From: Burkholderia sp. Bp9142
GTDB lineage: Bacteria; Pseudomonadota; Gammaproteobacteria; Burkholderiales; Burkholderiaceae
Reading direction: 5' to 3'
NCBI RefSeq assembly: GCF_003853415.1
Contig: NZ_QTPP01000026.1
Span: forward strand, 48,534-112,533
Length of the DNA: 64,000 bases
A model generated the notes under the pieces. The model had not been told where the DNA came from. It made no database searches and saw only the letters and a program-made list of their open reading frames with translations. This document shows positions 20,950 through 30,202 of the stretch, one piece after another. Position 1 is the first letter of the stretch. Each line of letters opens with the position of its first letter. The position numbers and the translations under genes were made by a program.

Positions 20950-21771
20950 TCACGTCAGGTTCAATCCCCCGTCGAGCATCACGATCTCGCCCGTCACGTA
21001 ATCGGATGCGACGAGCATCGCGACCGTCTGCGCGACGTCGTCCGGCGTCGCCGCGCGTCGCATCGGCGCGCGCTCGCGCCAGAGCTGCTGCGCTTCGGTC
21101 CAGTCGGCGGTCAGCGGCGTATCGACGAGCCCCGGCGCCACCGCGTTGACGCGGATCGCCGGCGCGAGCGTGCGCGCCAGCAGGCGCGTGGTGTGATTGA
21201 GCGCGGCCTTCGCCGCCGCGTACGGAATCGACGCGCCCTTCGGCCGAACGCCCGCATGCGAGCTGACGTTCACGACGCAGCCGGCCCGCCCGCTCGACGC
21301 CGCCTCGAGCAGCGCGGGCTGCGCTTCGGCAACGAGCCGGAACGGCGCGATCACGTTGATCTCGTGCATCTCGCGCCACACGTCGGGTGTCGCGGCGGCA
21401 AGATCGTCATGCGGAATCACTCGGCTGACGCCCGCATTGTTGACCAGCACGTCGAGCCGCCCGTGCACGGCGAGCGCATCGCGGATCAGCCGCACGCGCT
21501 CCGCGTCGTCGGCGAGATCGGCCTGCACATAGGCCGCGCCGAGTTCGCGCGCCATCGCGCGACCGGTCGCGGCGGAACGGCGCGAATGCAGGATCACCGC
21601 ATAACCATCCGCCGACAGGCGTCGCGCGATGGCCGCGCCGATTCCCGACGTCGATCCGGTGACGAGCGCGACAGGCCGATGCACGCGCGACGCGCGCGGC
21701 TCGGCGACGGTTTCGGTTTCAGGTTCCGTTTCGGCAATCGGGGCATTCATCGGCGGATGCGGCGCGTCCAT
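20950..21771 (-). CDS. Short-chain dehydrogenase/reductase
   Basis: 273 residues. The cofactor motif is VTGSTSGIGAAIA, with NNAG in VLVNNAGVSR. The catalytic Ser lies in VNVSSHAG and the Tyr/Lys pair in PYAAAKAALN. VAPGLVDTPL and the final EIVMLDGGLNLT complete a classical SDR. About 35 extra N-terminal residues, rich in Glu/Thr/Pro, precede the fold. Arg in HSRRS after the second strand suggests NADP(H). The substrate is unknown. The cupin gene lies 69 bp upstream on the same strand. Confidence 0.9.
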   Translation of the reverse strand: MDAPHPPMNAPIAETEPETETVAEPRASRVHRPVALVTGSTSGIGAAIARRLSADGYAVILHSRRSAATGRAMARELGAAYVQADLADDAERVRLIRDALAVHGRLDVLVNNAGVSRVIPHDDLAAATPDVWREMHEINVIAPFRLVAEAQPALLEAASSGRAGCVVNVSSHAGVRPKGASIPYAAAKAALNHTTRLLARTLAPAIRVNAVAPGLVDTPLTADWTEAQQLWRERAPMRRAATPDDVAQTVAMLVASDYVTGEIVMLDGGLNLT

Positions 21772-21840
21772 GGCGTGGAATCCTGTCGGTGGCGTTCCCG
21801 CATCATAAGCATGATGAAGGCCGATGCAGATGCGTGCCGT

Positions 21841-22308
21841 CTACGGCCGTTTCGGCAACTCGACGAAATCCTCGAGCTCGCCGGCGACGTAAAGCCGCTT
21901 GCCGATTCTCGGGTATTCGCAGACGTCGTGTTCGAGGCGCTGGCCGAGGATGAACAGTTCCAGCGGCACGTCGCCGGTGTTCTGCAACGTGTGCGCCTCG
22001 CCGCCGCGCGGAAAGCCGAGAAAATCGCCCGGCCCGATTTCGCACGTGCGTTCACCGATCGTGACCGCGCCGGTGCCGGACAGCACATACACGCATTCTT
22101 CCTCGTACAGGTGGCGGTGATACTCGGCCGATTCGTGACCGGGCATCAGCGTGAGCAGGTGCGCGCCGATCTGCGTGAGGCCGGTCAGGTCGCTGAGCTG
22201 TCGTTTGAGGCGAACGGCGTTGGGATTGAGCGAATGCACCGCGCGCGTCGGTTCCATCTTCGCGATGTCAGCGGCTTTCAGCAGTTCCCGGGGAGGTGTC
22301 GTGGACAT
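21841..22308 (-). CDS. Cupin-domain protein
   Basis: 155 residues with both cupin motifs: PGHESAEYHRHLYEEECVYV (His/His/Glu metal ligands) and PGDFLGFPRGGEAHTLQN. Cytoplasmic, single-domain, probably metal-binding. It could be a small isomerase or dioxygenase, or a sensor-type cupin; nothing decides. It is on the same strand as the SDR gene and may be cotranscribed with it. Confidence 0.85.
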   Translation of the reverse strand: MSTTPPRELLKAADIAKMEPTRAVHSLNPNAVRLKRQLSDLTGLTQIGAHLLTLMPGHESAEYHRHLYEEECVYVLSGTGAVTIGERTCEIGPGDFLGFPRGGEAHTLQNTGDVPLELFILGQRLEHDVCEYPRIGKRLYVAGELEDFVELPKRP

Positions 22309-22435
22309 GGGGATCTCGTCAGCATGAATGCTTCAGTAGAACGGGCCGCCCGGGCCGGCGCGGCGTGCATGCCGAGCTATTGTCCGACATTTTCACGCAG
22401 ACGAGAACGGCGTACGCGCACGCCGGCACGCCTGA

Positions 22436-23659
22436 CTACCGCGCGCAATCGGCCAGCAGGTTCGCCAGTACCGACGCGCCTTGCGCGAGGTGCACCGGAT
22501 CGGCATCCTCGGCCTCGTTGTGGCTCAGCCCGGCCTTGCACGGAACGAACACCATCGCGCTCGGCGCGACGTACGACAGGTTCACCGCGTCATGCCCCGC
22601 GCCGCTGCACATTTCCAGATACGGATAGCCGGCGGCGGCCGTCGCCTGCCGCACGCGCGCGACGCATTCGGCATCGAACACCACCGGCTCGTATTCGGCA
22701 ATGCTCTGTACCTGAACCTGCGTGCCGCGCAGCGGGATGCGCTGCACGCAGATCGCTTCGATATCGGCGACGAGCCGCTGCAGCGCCGGCCGCGACGGAT
22801 GACGCACGTCGACGCTGAAACGCACCAGGCCGGGTATCGTGCTCGGCGAGTTCGGCTGGCACGCGACATGGCCGACAGTCACGCGCGCATCGGCATCGAA
22901 CGCATGTCCATGGTCGACGATCGCGGCGATCATGGCGGCCGCCACGCCCATCGCGTCCTTGCGCACGCTCATCGGCGTCGTGCCCGCATGCGACTCGAAG
23001 CCCGTCACCGTGACGTCGAGTTCGTAGATGCCCTGCACGCCGGTCACCACGCCGATCGGCAGACCGGCGTGCTCCAGCACCGGGCCCTGTTCGATATGCG
23101 CTTCGAAATAGGCTTTCGGCATCTGCCGCTCGCGCTCGCGGCCGGCGAAGCCGGTGCGCTCGAGTTCGTCGCCGAGCCGCACGCCCGTCTGCATGCACGG
23201 CCGGGCCAGCGCGTAGTCGAGATCCAGCGTGCCCACATAGACGGCTGAGCCCATCATGCCTGGCGTGAAGCGCGATCCCTCTTCGTTGGTCCATGCGACG
23301 ACGTCGATCGGATGGCGCGTGACGATGCCGTGCTCGTTCAGCGCACGAATCGCCTCGAGGCCGGCGAGCACGCCATAGACGCCGTCGAAACGGCCGCCGA
23401 GCGGCTGCGTGTCGAGATGGCTGCCGCACATCACGGCCGGCGCGTCGGGCCGGGTGCCGGCCCGGCGTGCGAACACGTTGCCGATCGGATCGATGCGTAC
23501 GTCGCAACCAGCTTCCTCGCACCAGCGGATGAAACGTTGCCGACCGAGCACCTCGTCGGCGCTCAGCGCGAGCCGGCAGCTGCCGCCACGCGCGGTCGCG
23601 CCGATCGTCGCCATCTCCATCAGCGAATCCCACAGCCGTTGCTGGTTAACGAGAATCAT
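22436..23659 (-). CDS. Zn-dependent M20-family carbamoylase (allantoate / N-carbamoyl-amino-acid hydrolase type)
   Basis: 407 residues, normal for the family. Bimetal-site motifs are visible: CGSHLDTQPLGGRFDGVYG (His and bridging Asp), AWTNEEGSRF (Glu pair), EAHIEQGPVLEH (His), and near the end KAGLSHNEAEDAD (last His). The dimerisation/substrate segment ESHAGTTPMSVRKDA is present. It should hydrolyse an N-carbamoyl or ureido group from a nitrogen compound. Allantoate, beta-ureidopropionate and N-carbamoyl-L-amino acids are all possible. No pathway neighbours help to choose. Confidence 0.88.
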   Translation of the reverse strand: MILVNQQRLWDSLMEMATIGATARGGSCRLALSADEVLGRQRFIRWCEEAGCDVRIDPIGNVFARRAGTRPDAPAVMCGSHLDTQPLGGRFDGVYGVLAGLEAIRALNEHGIVTRHPIDVVAWTNEEGSRFTPGMMGSAVYVGTLDLDYALARPCMQTGVRLGDELERTGFAGRERERQMPKAYFEAHIEQGPVLEHAGLPIGVVTGVQGIYELDVTVTGFESHAGTTPMSVRKDAMGVAAAMIAAIVDHGHAFDADARVTVGHVACQPNSPSTIPGLVRFSVDVRHPSRPALQRLVADIEAICVQRIPLRGTQVQVQSIAEYEPVVFDAECVARVRQATAAAGYPYLEMCSGAGHDAVNLSYVAPSAMVFVPCKAGLSHNEAEDADPVHLAQGASVLANLLADCAR

Positions 23660-23820
23660 CTTGGCCGCTCCTCAAAAGCTCCGAGCATATACACTCGATT
23701 CGACAAGAAAAAACCAGGATGTCGTTGCGTGCGATAACTTCTCCGGCGAGCGTGCCGGGGAAGGACGACGACGAATGATCGACATCAGCGGCGCGCGCAA
23801 GACGCACGCGCCGCGGCCGC

Positions 23821-25173
23821 TCAGCCCACGTGCACGCCGCGCAGCTTCGTCAGCAACGCGACGAGGCGGTCGATGTGCTCGTCCTCGGTACGCCATGACG
23901 ACACGCTGATCCGGAACGCCGGCCGCCCCTGCCACACGGTCTGCCCGAACCATGTTTCGCCCGAATCCTGCGCGGCCTGAAGGATCGCGATCGTCTCGTC
24001 GTCGGTGCCGGCACGCACGAGCACCTGGTTCAGCACGACACGGTTCAGCACGTCGTAGCCGGCCGCGCGCAGGCCGGCCGCGACGCGCTGTGCCTGCGCG
24101 CAATGCCGCTCGACCATCGTCGCCACGCCGGCGCGGCCGAGCGCGCGCAGCGCGGCCCACACCGGTATGCCGCGCGCACGCCGCGAGAATTCGAGGTTCA
24201 GGTTCTTCTGCGCATCCTGCGCGCCGCTCAGGTAGACGGCATCGCTGTTCATCGCGGTCGCGAGCGCGGCCGCGTCGCGGCAGATCACCATCGCGCCGTC
24301 GTACGGCGTGTTGAGCCACTTGTGGCCGTCGGTCGTCCAGCTGTCCGCGCCGTCGATGCCGTCGGTCAGCGCGCGCTTCGACGACGCGCGCGCCCACAGC
24401 CCGAACGCGCCGTCCACGTGCACCCACGCGCCGGCGGCCTTCGCCGGCGGAATCAGCGCCGCGAACGGATCGAATTCGCCGGTGTTCACTTCGCCGGCCT
24501 GCACGCAGAGGATCGTCAGGTCGTCGAGCGGCGGCACTTGCGCGGGGTCGATGCGGCCGTGCGTGTCGACCGGCGCGACGATGACGCGCTTCATCCCGAA
24601 GCCGAGCACGCGCAGCGCCTTCTTCACCGTCACGTGCACGCGCTCGGAGACCACGACCTTGACCTCGGGCGCGCCGATCAGGCCGTCCTCGTCGACGTCC
24701 CAGCCCTTGCGCGCGAGCAGCGCACGCCGCGCGGCAACCAGCGCGACCAGCGTGCAGGCCGTCGCGCTCGTGCCGAAGCCGACCGCGCTGTCCTCGGGCA
24801 GCCCGAGCACGTCGACGACCCAGCGCGCGGCCTGCCGCTCGATCGTCGCGGCCACCGGCGAATTCACGAACGACGACGCGCACTGGTCCCATGCAAGCAT
24901 CAGCCGCTCGGCCGCCGCGGCGGCCGGCAGCGTCGCGCCGATCACGAAGCCGAAGTAGTTCGGGCCGTTCGATGCGACGGTCGCGGGCGTGCCGCGCTCG
25001 TCGAGCAGGCGCAGCACGTCGTCGGCCGGGCGGCCCGTATCGGGCAGCGGCTCGTCGAAGGCCGCGAGGCCGGCGAGCGCGGCCGCGTCGGGATACGCGC
25101 GCCGTGCGGTCGTCGCCGCGAGATACGCGTGCGCGCGCCGGTCGGCGTCGGCCAGCAGGGCGAGTTCATCCAT
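23821..25173 (-). CDS. PLP-dependent group II decarboxylase
   Basis: 450 residues from the ATG at 25173; the longer frame upstream runs through the neighbouring ArsR gene and is not real. Group II signs: GYATSATA-like VGFGTSATACTLVALVAAR, HVTVKKALRVLG, HVDGAFGLWARAS (the Asp that holds the PLP ring nitrogen) and TDGHKWLNTPYD with the PLP-binding Lys. It probably decarboxylates an aromatic or acidic amino acid to an amine. The start is 20 bp from the ArsR-family gene, so that regulator likely controls it in an operon. Confidence 0.85.
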   Translation of the reverse strand: MDELALLADADRRAHAYLAATTARRAYPDAAALAGLAAFDEPLPDTGRPADDVLRLLDERGTPATVASNGPNYFGFVIGATLPAAAAAERLMLAWDQCASSFVNSPVAATIERQAARWVVDVLGLPEDSAVGFGTSATACTLVALVAARRALLARKGWDVDEDGLIGAPEVKVVVSERVHVTVKKALRVLGFGMKRVIVAPVDTHGRIDPAQVPPLDDLTILCVQAGEVNTGEFDPFAALIPPAKAAGAWVHVDGAFGLWARASSKRALTDGIDGADSWTTDGHKWLNTPYDGAMVICRDAAALATAMNSDAVYLSGAQDAQKNLNLEFSRRARGIPVWAALRALGRAGVATMVERHCAQAQRVAAGLRAAGYDVLNRVVLNQVLVRAGTDDETIAILQAAQDSGETWFGQTVWQGRPAFRISVSSWRTEDEHIDRLVALLTKLRGVHVG

Positions 25174-25193
25174 GTCGATTGCCTCGGTGAAGG

Positions 25194-25493
25194 TCAAAGT
25201 TGCAGGAGATCGCGGCCCAACTGATGCAGCGCATCGTCGATCCGCTTGTAGTACGTGAACTTGCCGACGCGCGTCGCCTGCACGAGCCCGGCATCCGCGA
25301 GGATGCGCATGTGGCGCGTGGTCGTCGCCGGCGCGATGCCGAGCTTCTCGGTGATGTAGGTGCAGCACACGCCGAGTTCGTCGAAGTCGCCGTGCGGCTG
25401 CGGCGGGAAGTGCTTGCGCGGCTGCTTGAGCCAGCGCATCACGGCCAGGCGGCTTTCATTGGCCAGTGCGCTGATGCGGATGACGTCGTTCAT
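25194..25493 (-). CDS. ArsR-family winged-helix regulator
   Basis: 99 residues. The HTH includes ANESRLAVMRWL, EKLGIAPATTTRHMRIL (recognition helix) and the wing DAGLVQATRVGKFTYYKR. The ArsR metal site ELCVCDL is absent; instead a Cys pair lies in ELGVCCTYITEKLG, so thiol or small-molecule sensing is possible. First gene of a leftward pair with the PLP decarboxylase. Confidence 0.88.
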   Translation of the reverse strand: MNDVIRISALANESRLAVMRWLKQPRKHFPPQPHGDFDELGVCCTYITEKLGIAPATTTRHMRILADAGLVQATRVGKFTYYKRIDDALHQLGRDLLQL

Positions 25494-25680
25494 GGGTTGC
25501 GGTTTCGCTTGACGTTTCGAATATTAGCTAAATGACGAAATGTGTACAACCGCTCCGGCGGGCGCTGTGTGCGTTCGCTGTCGTGCGGGAAGTTGCGCCA
25601 TCCGTCACTGCGCCGCATTCGACGTTGTGACGTCGACAGGGGCATGGCTGCGCGTCAGCCGCGGCGCAAACACCTCGGCA

Positions 25681-26568
25681 TCACCCCGCCGCCAACGCCT
25701 GCGCCAGCCGCTCGATCAGCGCCCGCACGCGCCGCGGCTGTACGGCGCCGCCCGGATAGACGATCTGCAGGTCGACTTCTCCCGGCGAAAACGCGCGAAG
25801 AATCTCGACGAGCGCGCCGGACGCCAGATCCTGCTCGACGTCGAGCAGCGACTTCAGCGCAATCCCGTGCCCCGCGATGCACCACGCGCGCACGAGCGCG
25901 CCATCGTTGGCCACGCGCCGGCCGCGCACCATCACGCGCTTCGGTTCGTCGTCGACGCGGAACGGCCATTCGGCATACAGCTCCTGCCCGAAACGCATCA
26001 CGACGCAGTCGTGCGCGGCGAGTTCGTCCGGATGCCGCGGCGTGCCGTGCGCGGCGAGATACGCGGGCGCGGCGCACACCACGCGGCGCGAACGGCCGAG
26101 CGAGCGGCTGCGCAGCGCGCTATCCGCGAGCATGCCGCGCCGGATCGCGAAATCGAGTCCCTGCCCGACGAGATCGACGTAGCCGTCGCCGAGATGCAGA
26201 TCGACCGTGACGCCCGGATGCTCGGCCAGGAACGCATCGACGACCGGCACGACGCGCGCCCGCCCGAGATCGGCCGGCGCGCTCAGCCGCACGGGCCCCG
26301 ACAGCGTCTGCGCGCCGAGCCGCACGCGGCTTTCGAGCTCGTCGGCCTCGGCGAGCAGGCGCCGCGCGCCCGCGACCAGCGTGCGGCCCTCGTCGGTCAG
26401 GCTGATCGCGCGGGTCGTGCGCGTGAGCAGTGCCGCGCCGTAGTAGCGCTCGAGCGCCGTCAGCCGCTCGGAGACCGTGGCCGGCGACAGGCCGACCTCG
26501 CGGCCGGCCGCGGCCAGCCCGCCCTTTTCCACGATGCGCAGGAACAGCGCGAGATTATCGAGCAGCAT
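25681..26568 (-). CDS. LysR-family regulator
   Basis: 295 residues from the ATG at 26568. The N-terminal HTH is LFLRIVEKGGLAAAGREVG with SPATVSERLTALERYYG. The effector domain follows (VRLSAPADLGRARVVPVVDA) and ends SPGEVDLQIVYPGG. It is divergent from the aldo/keto reductase with about 130 bp between, the usual LysR arrangement, so that gene is its likely target. Inducer unknown. Confidence 0.92.
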   Translation of the reverse strand: MLLDNLALFLRIVEKGGLAAAGREVGLSPATVSERLTALERYYGAALLTRTTRAISLTDEGRTLVAGARRLLAEADELESRVRLGAQTLSGPVRLSAPADLGRARVVPVVDAFLAEHPGVTVDLHLGDGYVDLVGQGLDFAIRRGMLADSALRSRSLGRSRRVVCAAPAYLAAHGTPRHPDELAAHDCVVMRFGQELYAEWPFRVDDEPKRVMVRGRRVANDGALVRAWCIAGHGIALKSLLDVEQDLASGALVEILRAFSPGEVDLQIVYPGGAVQPRRVRALIERLAQALAAG

Positions 26569-26696
26569 TCTTCGCTTCCTCCGAAGGATATTTTCGAAGT
26601 CTGCCCAATTATCCGGATGAACCGCAAGCGCTAGAGTGAGCACTGACCTTGCCGGCGCCCGCACGCACCGGCCTCGACGACGAGAGGAAACACGAC

Positions 26697-27734
26697 ATGG
26701 AATACCGCACGCTCGGCCGCTCCGGCCTCAAGGTTCCCGCGCTGAGCTTCGGCGCAGGCACGTTCGGCGGCACCGGCCCGTTGTTCGGCGCATGGGGCAA
26801 CACGGGCGTCGACGAAGCGCGCCGCCTGGTCGACATCTGCGTCGAAGCCGGCGTGAACCTGTTCGACACGGCCGACGTATATTCGGACGGCGCATCCGAG
26901 CGGGTGCTGGGCGCCGCGATCCGCGGACGGCGCGACCAGGTGCTGATCTCGACCAAGACGGGCCTGCCGACCGGCGACGGCCCGAACGACGCCGGCACGT
27001 CGCGCGCGCGGCTGATCCGCGCGGTCGACGACGCGTTGCGCCGCCTCGATACCGACTACATCGACCTGCTGCAGCTTCACGCGTTCGACGCGGCCACGCC
27101 GGTCGAGGAAGTGATGTCGACGCTGGACGACCTGGTACGCGCAGGCAAGCTGCGCTACATCGGCGTATCGAATTTCGCCGGCTGGCAAATCATGAAATCG
27201 CTCGCAGCGGCCGACCGGCACGGCTGGTCGCGCTACGTCGCGAACCAGGTCTACTATTCGCTCGTCGGCCGCGACTACGAGTGGGACCTGATGCCGCTCG
27301 GCGCGGACCAGGGCCTCGGCGCACTGGTGTGGAGCCCGCTCGGCTGGGGCCGGCTCACCGGCAAGATCCGCCGCGACGCACCGCTGCCCGAGCGCAGCCG
27401 CCTGCACGACACGGCCGGCTTCGGGCCGCCGGTCGACGACGAACGGCTGTATGACGTGGTCGATGCACTCGACGCGATCGCCGAGGAGACCGGCAAGAGC
27501 GTGCCGCAGATCGCACTGAACTGGCTGCTGCAGCGCCCGACCGTGTCGTCGGTGATCATCGGCGCGCGCAACGAGGAACAGTTGCGCCAGAACCTCGGCG
27601 CGGTCGGCTGGTCGCTGACCGGCGCGCAGGTCGCGAAGCTCGACGCGGCGAGTGCGGTCGAAGCGCCGTATCCGTACTTCCCGTATCGCCGCCAGGACGC
27701 GTTCGCGCGGCTCAATCCGCCGATGCGCGGGTAA
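26697..27734 (+). CDS. Aldo/keto reductase
   Basis: 345 residues, (beta/alpha)8 NADPH-dependent reductase. The catalytic tetrad is visible: Asp and Tyr in NLFDTADVYSDG, Lys in VLISTKTGLPT, His in LLQLHAFDAATP. The C-terminal IIGARNEEQLRQNL binds the cofactor. It resembles the YajO/Tas type of oxidoreductase in length. GAGAGGAAA precedes the ATG at 26697. Probably controlled by the divergent LysR regulator; the natural aldehyde or ketone is unknown. Confidence 0.93.
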   Translation: MEYRTLGRSGLKVPALSFGAGTFGGTGPLFGAWGNTGVDEARRLVDICVEAGVNLFDTADVYSDGASERVLGAAIRGRRDQVLISTKTGLPTGDGPNDAGTSRARLIRAVDDALRRLDTDYIDLLQLHAFDAATPVEEVMSTLDDLVRAGKLRYIGVSNFAGWQIMKSLAAADRHGWSRYVANQVYYSLVGRDYEWDLMPLGADQGLGALVWSPLGWGRLTGKIRRDAPLPERSRLHDTAGFGPPVDDERLYDVVDALDAIAEETGKSVPQIALNWLLQRPTVSSVIIGARNEEQLRQNLGAVGWSLTGAQVAKLDAASAVEAPYPYFPYRRQDAFARLNPPMRG

Positions 27735-27762
27735 GCGGAGCAGCGGGCAGGCGCGCCGCCCG

Positions 27763-29241
27763 TCACCGCGCGGCCAGCACGCGGTCGATCATCTCGCCGA
27801 TCCTGCGCGCGAGCGCGTCCATCCGCTCGGCCGGCACGCCGCCGTAGCCGAGCACGAGCCCGTTGTAGCCGTGCGCGGTGCCCGGCACGCAGAACGACGA
27901 CAGCGGCCGCAGGATCAGCCCGTGCGCCTGTGCGACGCGGCTCAACGCCGTGTCGGCCACCGGCACGTCGAGCCGCGCGGACAGATGCATGCCGCCCGCG
28001 CCGCCCGACACCGTCAGCCGCGTGCCCAGTCGCCGCGTCAGCGCATCGTGCAACGCGTCGCGCCGCTCGGCATACACACGGCGCATGCGTCGCAGATGCC
28101 GCGTGAAATGCCCGGCGCCGATGAAATCCGCGAGCGCGCGCTGCTCGACCGCGCGGCCCTGCAGCATCAACGCGCCCGCCGCGTCGCGCAGCGGTTGCGC
28201 CAGCGCGGGCGGCACGACCATGAAGCCGAGCCGCAACGCGGGAAACATCACCTTGCTGAAGGTGCCGAGATAGATCACGGGCACGTCGTCGGCAAGCCCC
28301 TGCACGGCCGCATGCGGCGTACCGTGGTGGCGGAACTCGCTGTCGTAGTCGTCCTCGACGATCCAGGCGCCGGCCGCACGCGCATGCGCGACGAGCGCAA
28401 GCCGCCGTTCGAGGCTCATCACCGCGCCGAGCGGATACTGGTGCGACGGCGTGATGTAGACGAGCTTCGGCGGACGATCGCGCCAGTCGTCCGGATGCGG
28501 CGCGAGCCCCTGCGCATCGACGCCGATCGGCTCGACGCGCAGGTCGGCCGCGAGAAACGCATTGCGCGCGCCGTGGTAGCCGGGGTTCTCGATCCACGCG
28601 ACATCGCCCGCGTCGGCCAACGCACGGGCGCACAGGTCCAGCGCACCTTGCGTGCCGTCGGTGACGATCACCTGCGCGGCGTCACAGCGCACGCCGCGCG
28701 ACGCGCGCAGATAGCCGGCGATCGCGTCGCGCAGCACCGCATCGCCCTCCGCCGACTGGTAGCCGAGCTGCGCCGGCCCGGCCGTGCGCCATGCACGTTC
28801 GATGCAGCGCCGCCACTGCGCGAGCGGGAATTCGTCGACGGCCGGCACGCCCGGCATGAACGGCAGCGATTCGTCGACACCGCTCGTCGCGCGCTCGGCC
28901 CGCGCAACGCGCCGCGACAGCACCGTCGTATCGCCGGCGGGCGCCGCAGCGGCGACCTGCGCGCCGCGCAAGCCCATCCGCGCAACCACCGTACCCTGCC
29001 GCGTGCCGGTCACGAACCCTTCCGACGCCAGTCGCTCGTATGCGTACAGCACCGAGTTGCGTGCGATGCCGAGTTCGCCGGCAAGCGTGCGCGATGCAGC
29101 GAGCCGCGCGCCTTCGGCGATCCGGCCGCTCAGGATTGCGTCGCGCAGGCATGCGTACAGCCGCTGCTGCTGCGACATCCGCGCGGCCGCCCGCGGCCCC
29201 GCTTCGCGCTCGAAGGTCGACAACAGGACGGCGTAATCCAT
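27763..29241 (-). CDS. MocR/GabR-type regulator (GntR HTH plus aminotransferase domain)
   Basis: 492 residues from the ATG at 29241. The N-terminal GntR winged helix (about 20-85) has RLYACLRDAILSGRIAEG and RNSVLYAYERLASEGFV. After a variable linker comes a fold-type I aminotransferase-like domain with GTQGALDL, NPGYHGARNAF, DDYDSEFR and the PLP Lys in GTFSKVMFP. MocR proteins use PLP to sense an amino acid or vitamer and control divergent genes. Here the divergent neighbour is a GNAT acetyltransferase 131 bp away. Confidence 0.93.
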   Translation of the reverse strand: MDYAVLLSTFEREAGPRAAARMSQQQRLYACLRDAILSGRIAEGARLAASRTLAGELGIARNSVLYAYERLASEGFVTGTRQGTVVARMGLRGAQVAAAAPAGDTTVLSRRVARAERATSGVDESLPFMPGVPAVDEFPLAQWRRCIERAWRTAGPAQLGYQSAEGDAVLRDAIAGYLRASRGVRCDAAQVIVTDGTQGALDLCARALADAGDVAWIENPGYHGARNAFLAADLRVEPIGVDAQGLAPHPDDWRDRPPKLVYITPSHQYPLGAVMSLERRLALVAHARAAGAWIVEDDYDSEFRHHGTPHAAVQGLADDVPVIYLGTFSKVMFPALRLGFMVVPPALAQPLRDAAGALMLQGRAVEQRALADFIGAGHFTRHLRRMRRVYAERRDALHDALTRRLGTRLTVSGGAGGMHLSARLDVPVADTALSRVAQAHGLILRPLSSFCVPGTAHGYNGLVLGYGGVPAERMDALARRIGEMIDRVLAAR

Positions 29242-29372
29242 CGTGGCTCCAGAAAGTGCGGACGTCATGGGTCTACACATGGTGCCACGAACTTTCTATC
29301 GTAAACGTCTGCTCCCGTTGCCGGCCGCGCCGGCAGCGCTTCATTCCATCACCATCGATGAGGTGCGCGACC

Positions 29373-29849
29373 ATGAACACTACCGACGCCGGCCTGACCG
29401 TACGCTCCGTGCGGGAAGACGATTTCGACGCCTGGCTGCCGCTGTGGGACGGCTACAACCGCTTCTACGGCCGCTTCGGCGATACCGCGCTGCCGCGCGA
29501 GATCACCGAGCTCACGTGGTCGCGCTTCTTCGACGGCTACGAACCCGTGCATGCGCGTGTCGCGGAACGCGACGGCCGGCTCGTCGGGCTCGTGCATTTC
29601 CTGTATAACCGCAGCACGACGCTGATCGGGCCGACCTGCTATCTGCAGGATCTCTTCACGCTCGACACCGAACGCGGCAAGGGCGTGGGCCGCGCCTTGA
29701 TCGAAGCCGTGTACGACGCCGCGCGGCAACAGCGCGCCGAACGCGTGTACTGGCAGACGCACGAAACGAATCACACGGCGATGCGGCTCTACGACACGGT
29801 CGCGGAGAAGACCGGATTCGCGATCTACCGAAAGGTCTTGCCGCACTGA
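29373..29849 (+). CDS. GNAT-family N-acetyltransferase
   Basis: 158 residues. The acetyl-CoA motif A is LQDLFTLDTERGKGVGRALI with the R-G-K-G-V-G loop; motif B is YWQTHETNHTAMRLYD. Substrate unknown. ATG at 29373 begins MNTTDAGLTVRSV. Divergent from the MocR regulator, which probably controls it. PLP-sensing regulators paired with an acetyltransferase often serve amino-acid or polyamine detoxification. Confidence 0.92.
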   Translation: MNTTDAGLTVRSVREDDFDAWLPLWDGYNRFYGRFGDTALPREITELTWSRFFDGYEPVHARVAERDGRLVGLVHFLYNRSTTLIGPTCYLQDLFTLDTERGKGVGRALIEAVYDAARQQRAERVYWQTHETNHTAMRLYDTVAEKTGFAIYRKVLPH

Positions 29850-30202
29850 TCGTGCCGCACGCCGCGCGGCCGCGACGGCTTCGATCCAGCTGCCGTGCCT
29901 TGATCCCCTGGAACAGCGGCACGCGCGACCGCTGCTTCGGACGGCAGCGAGGCGGCGTCGGCAAGCGCGTGGCGGTGCGCGGAATCCGCGCACCGCGCGG
30001 CGTCGAGCATCGCGGGCGCATGGTAAGCAGAAGCGGCGGAGCGCGTTGTGCGTTGTGCGTTGTGCGTTGCGCGACCTGGGGCGGCTGCGCCGGTTTCCGT
30101 TTCCGGCCACGACGTTCTACAGTTACGGAGAGCAACCTGCGCCGCCTGTCGTGCGCGTTCGGTTCGCGTTTGCCGATACGCACCCGATTCCGAGGAAAGT
30201 CC
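29850..30202. repeat. Intergenic region with a 7 bp tandem repeat
   Basis: 353 bases with no credible gene. At 30043-30069 the unit GCGTTGT is repeated almost four times. The final bases (GAGGAAAG) are the ribosome-binding site of the next gene. Confidence 0.6.

Noticed and set aside
20950..22308. The SDR and cupin genes as a dedicated biosynthetic cluster with the carbamoylase
   Set aside because: They share a strand, but spacing is loose (69 and 127 bp) and no common pathway is evident.
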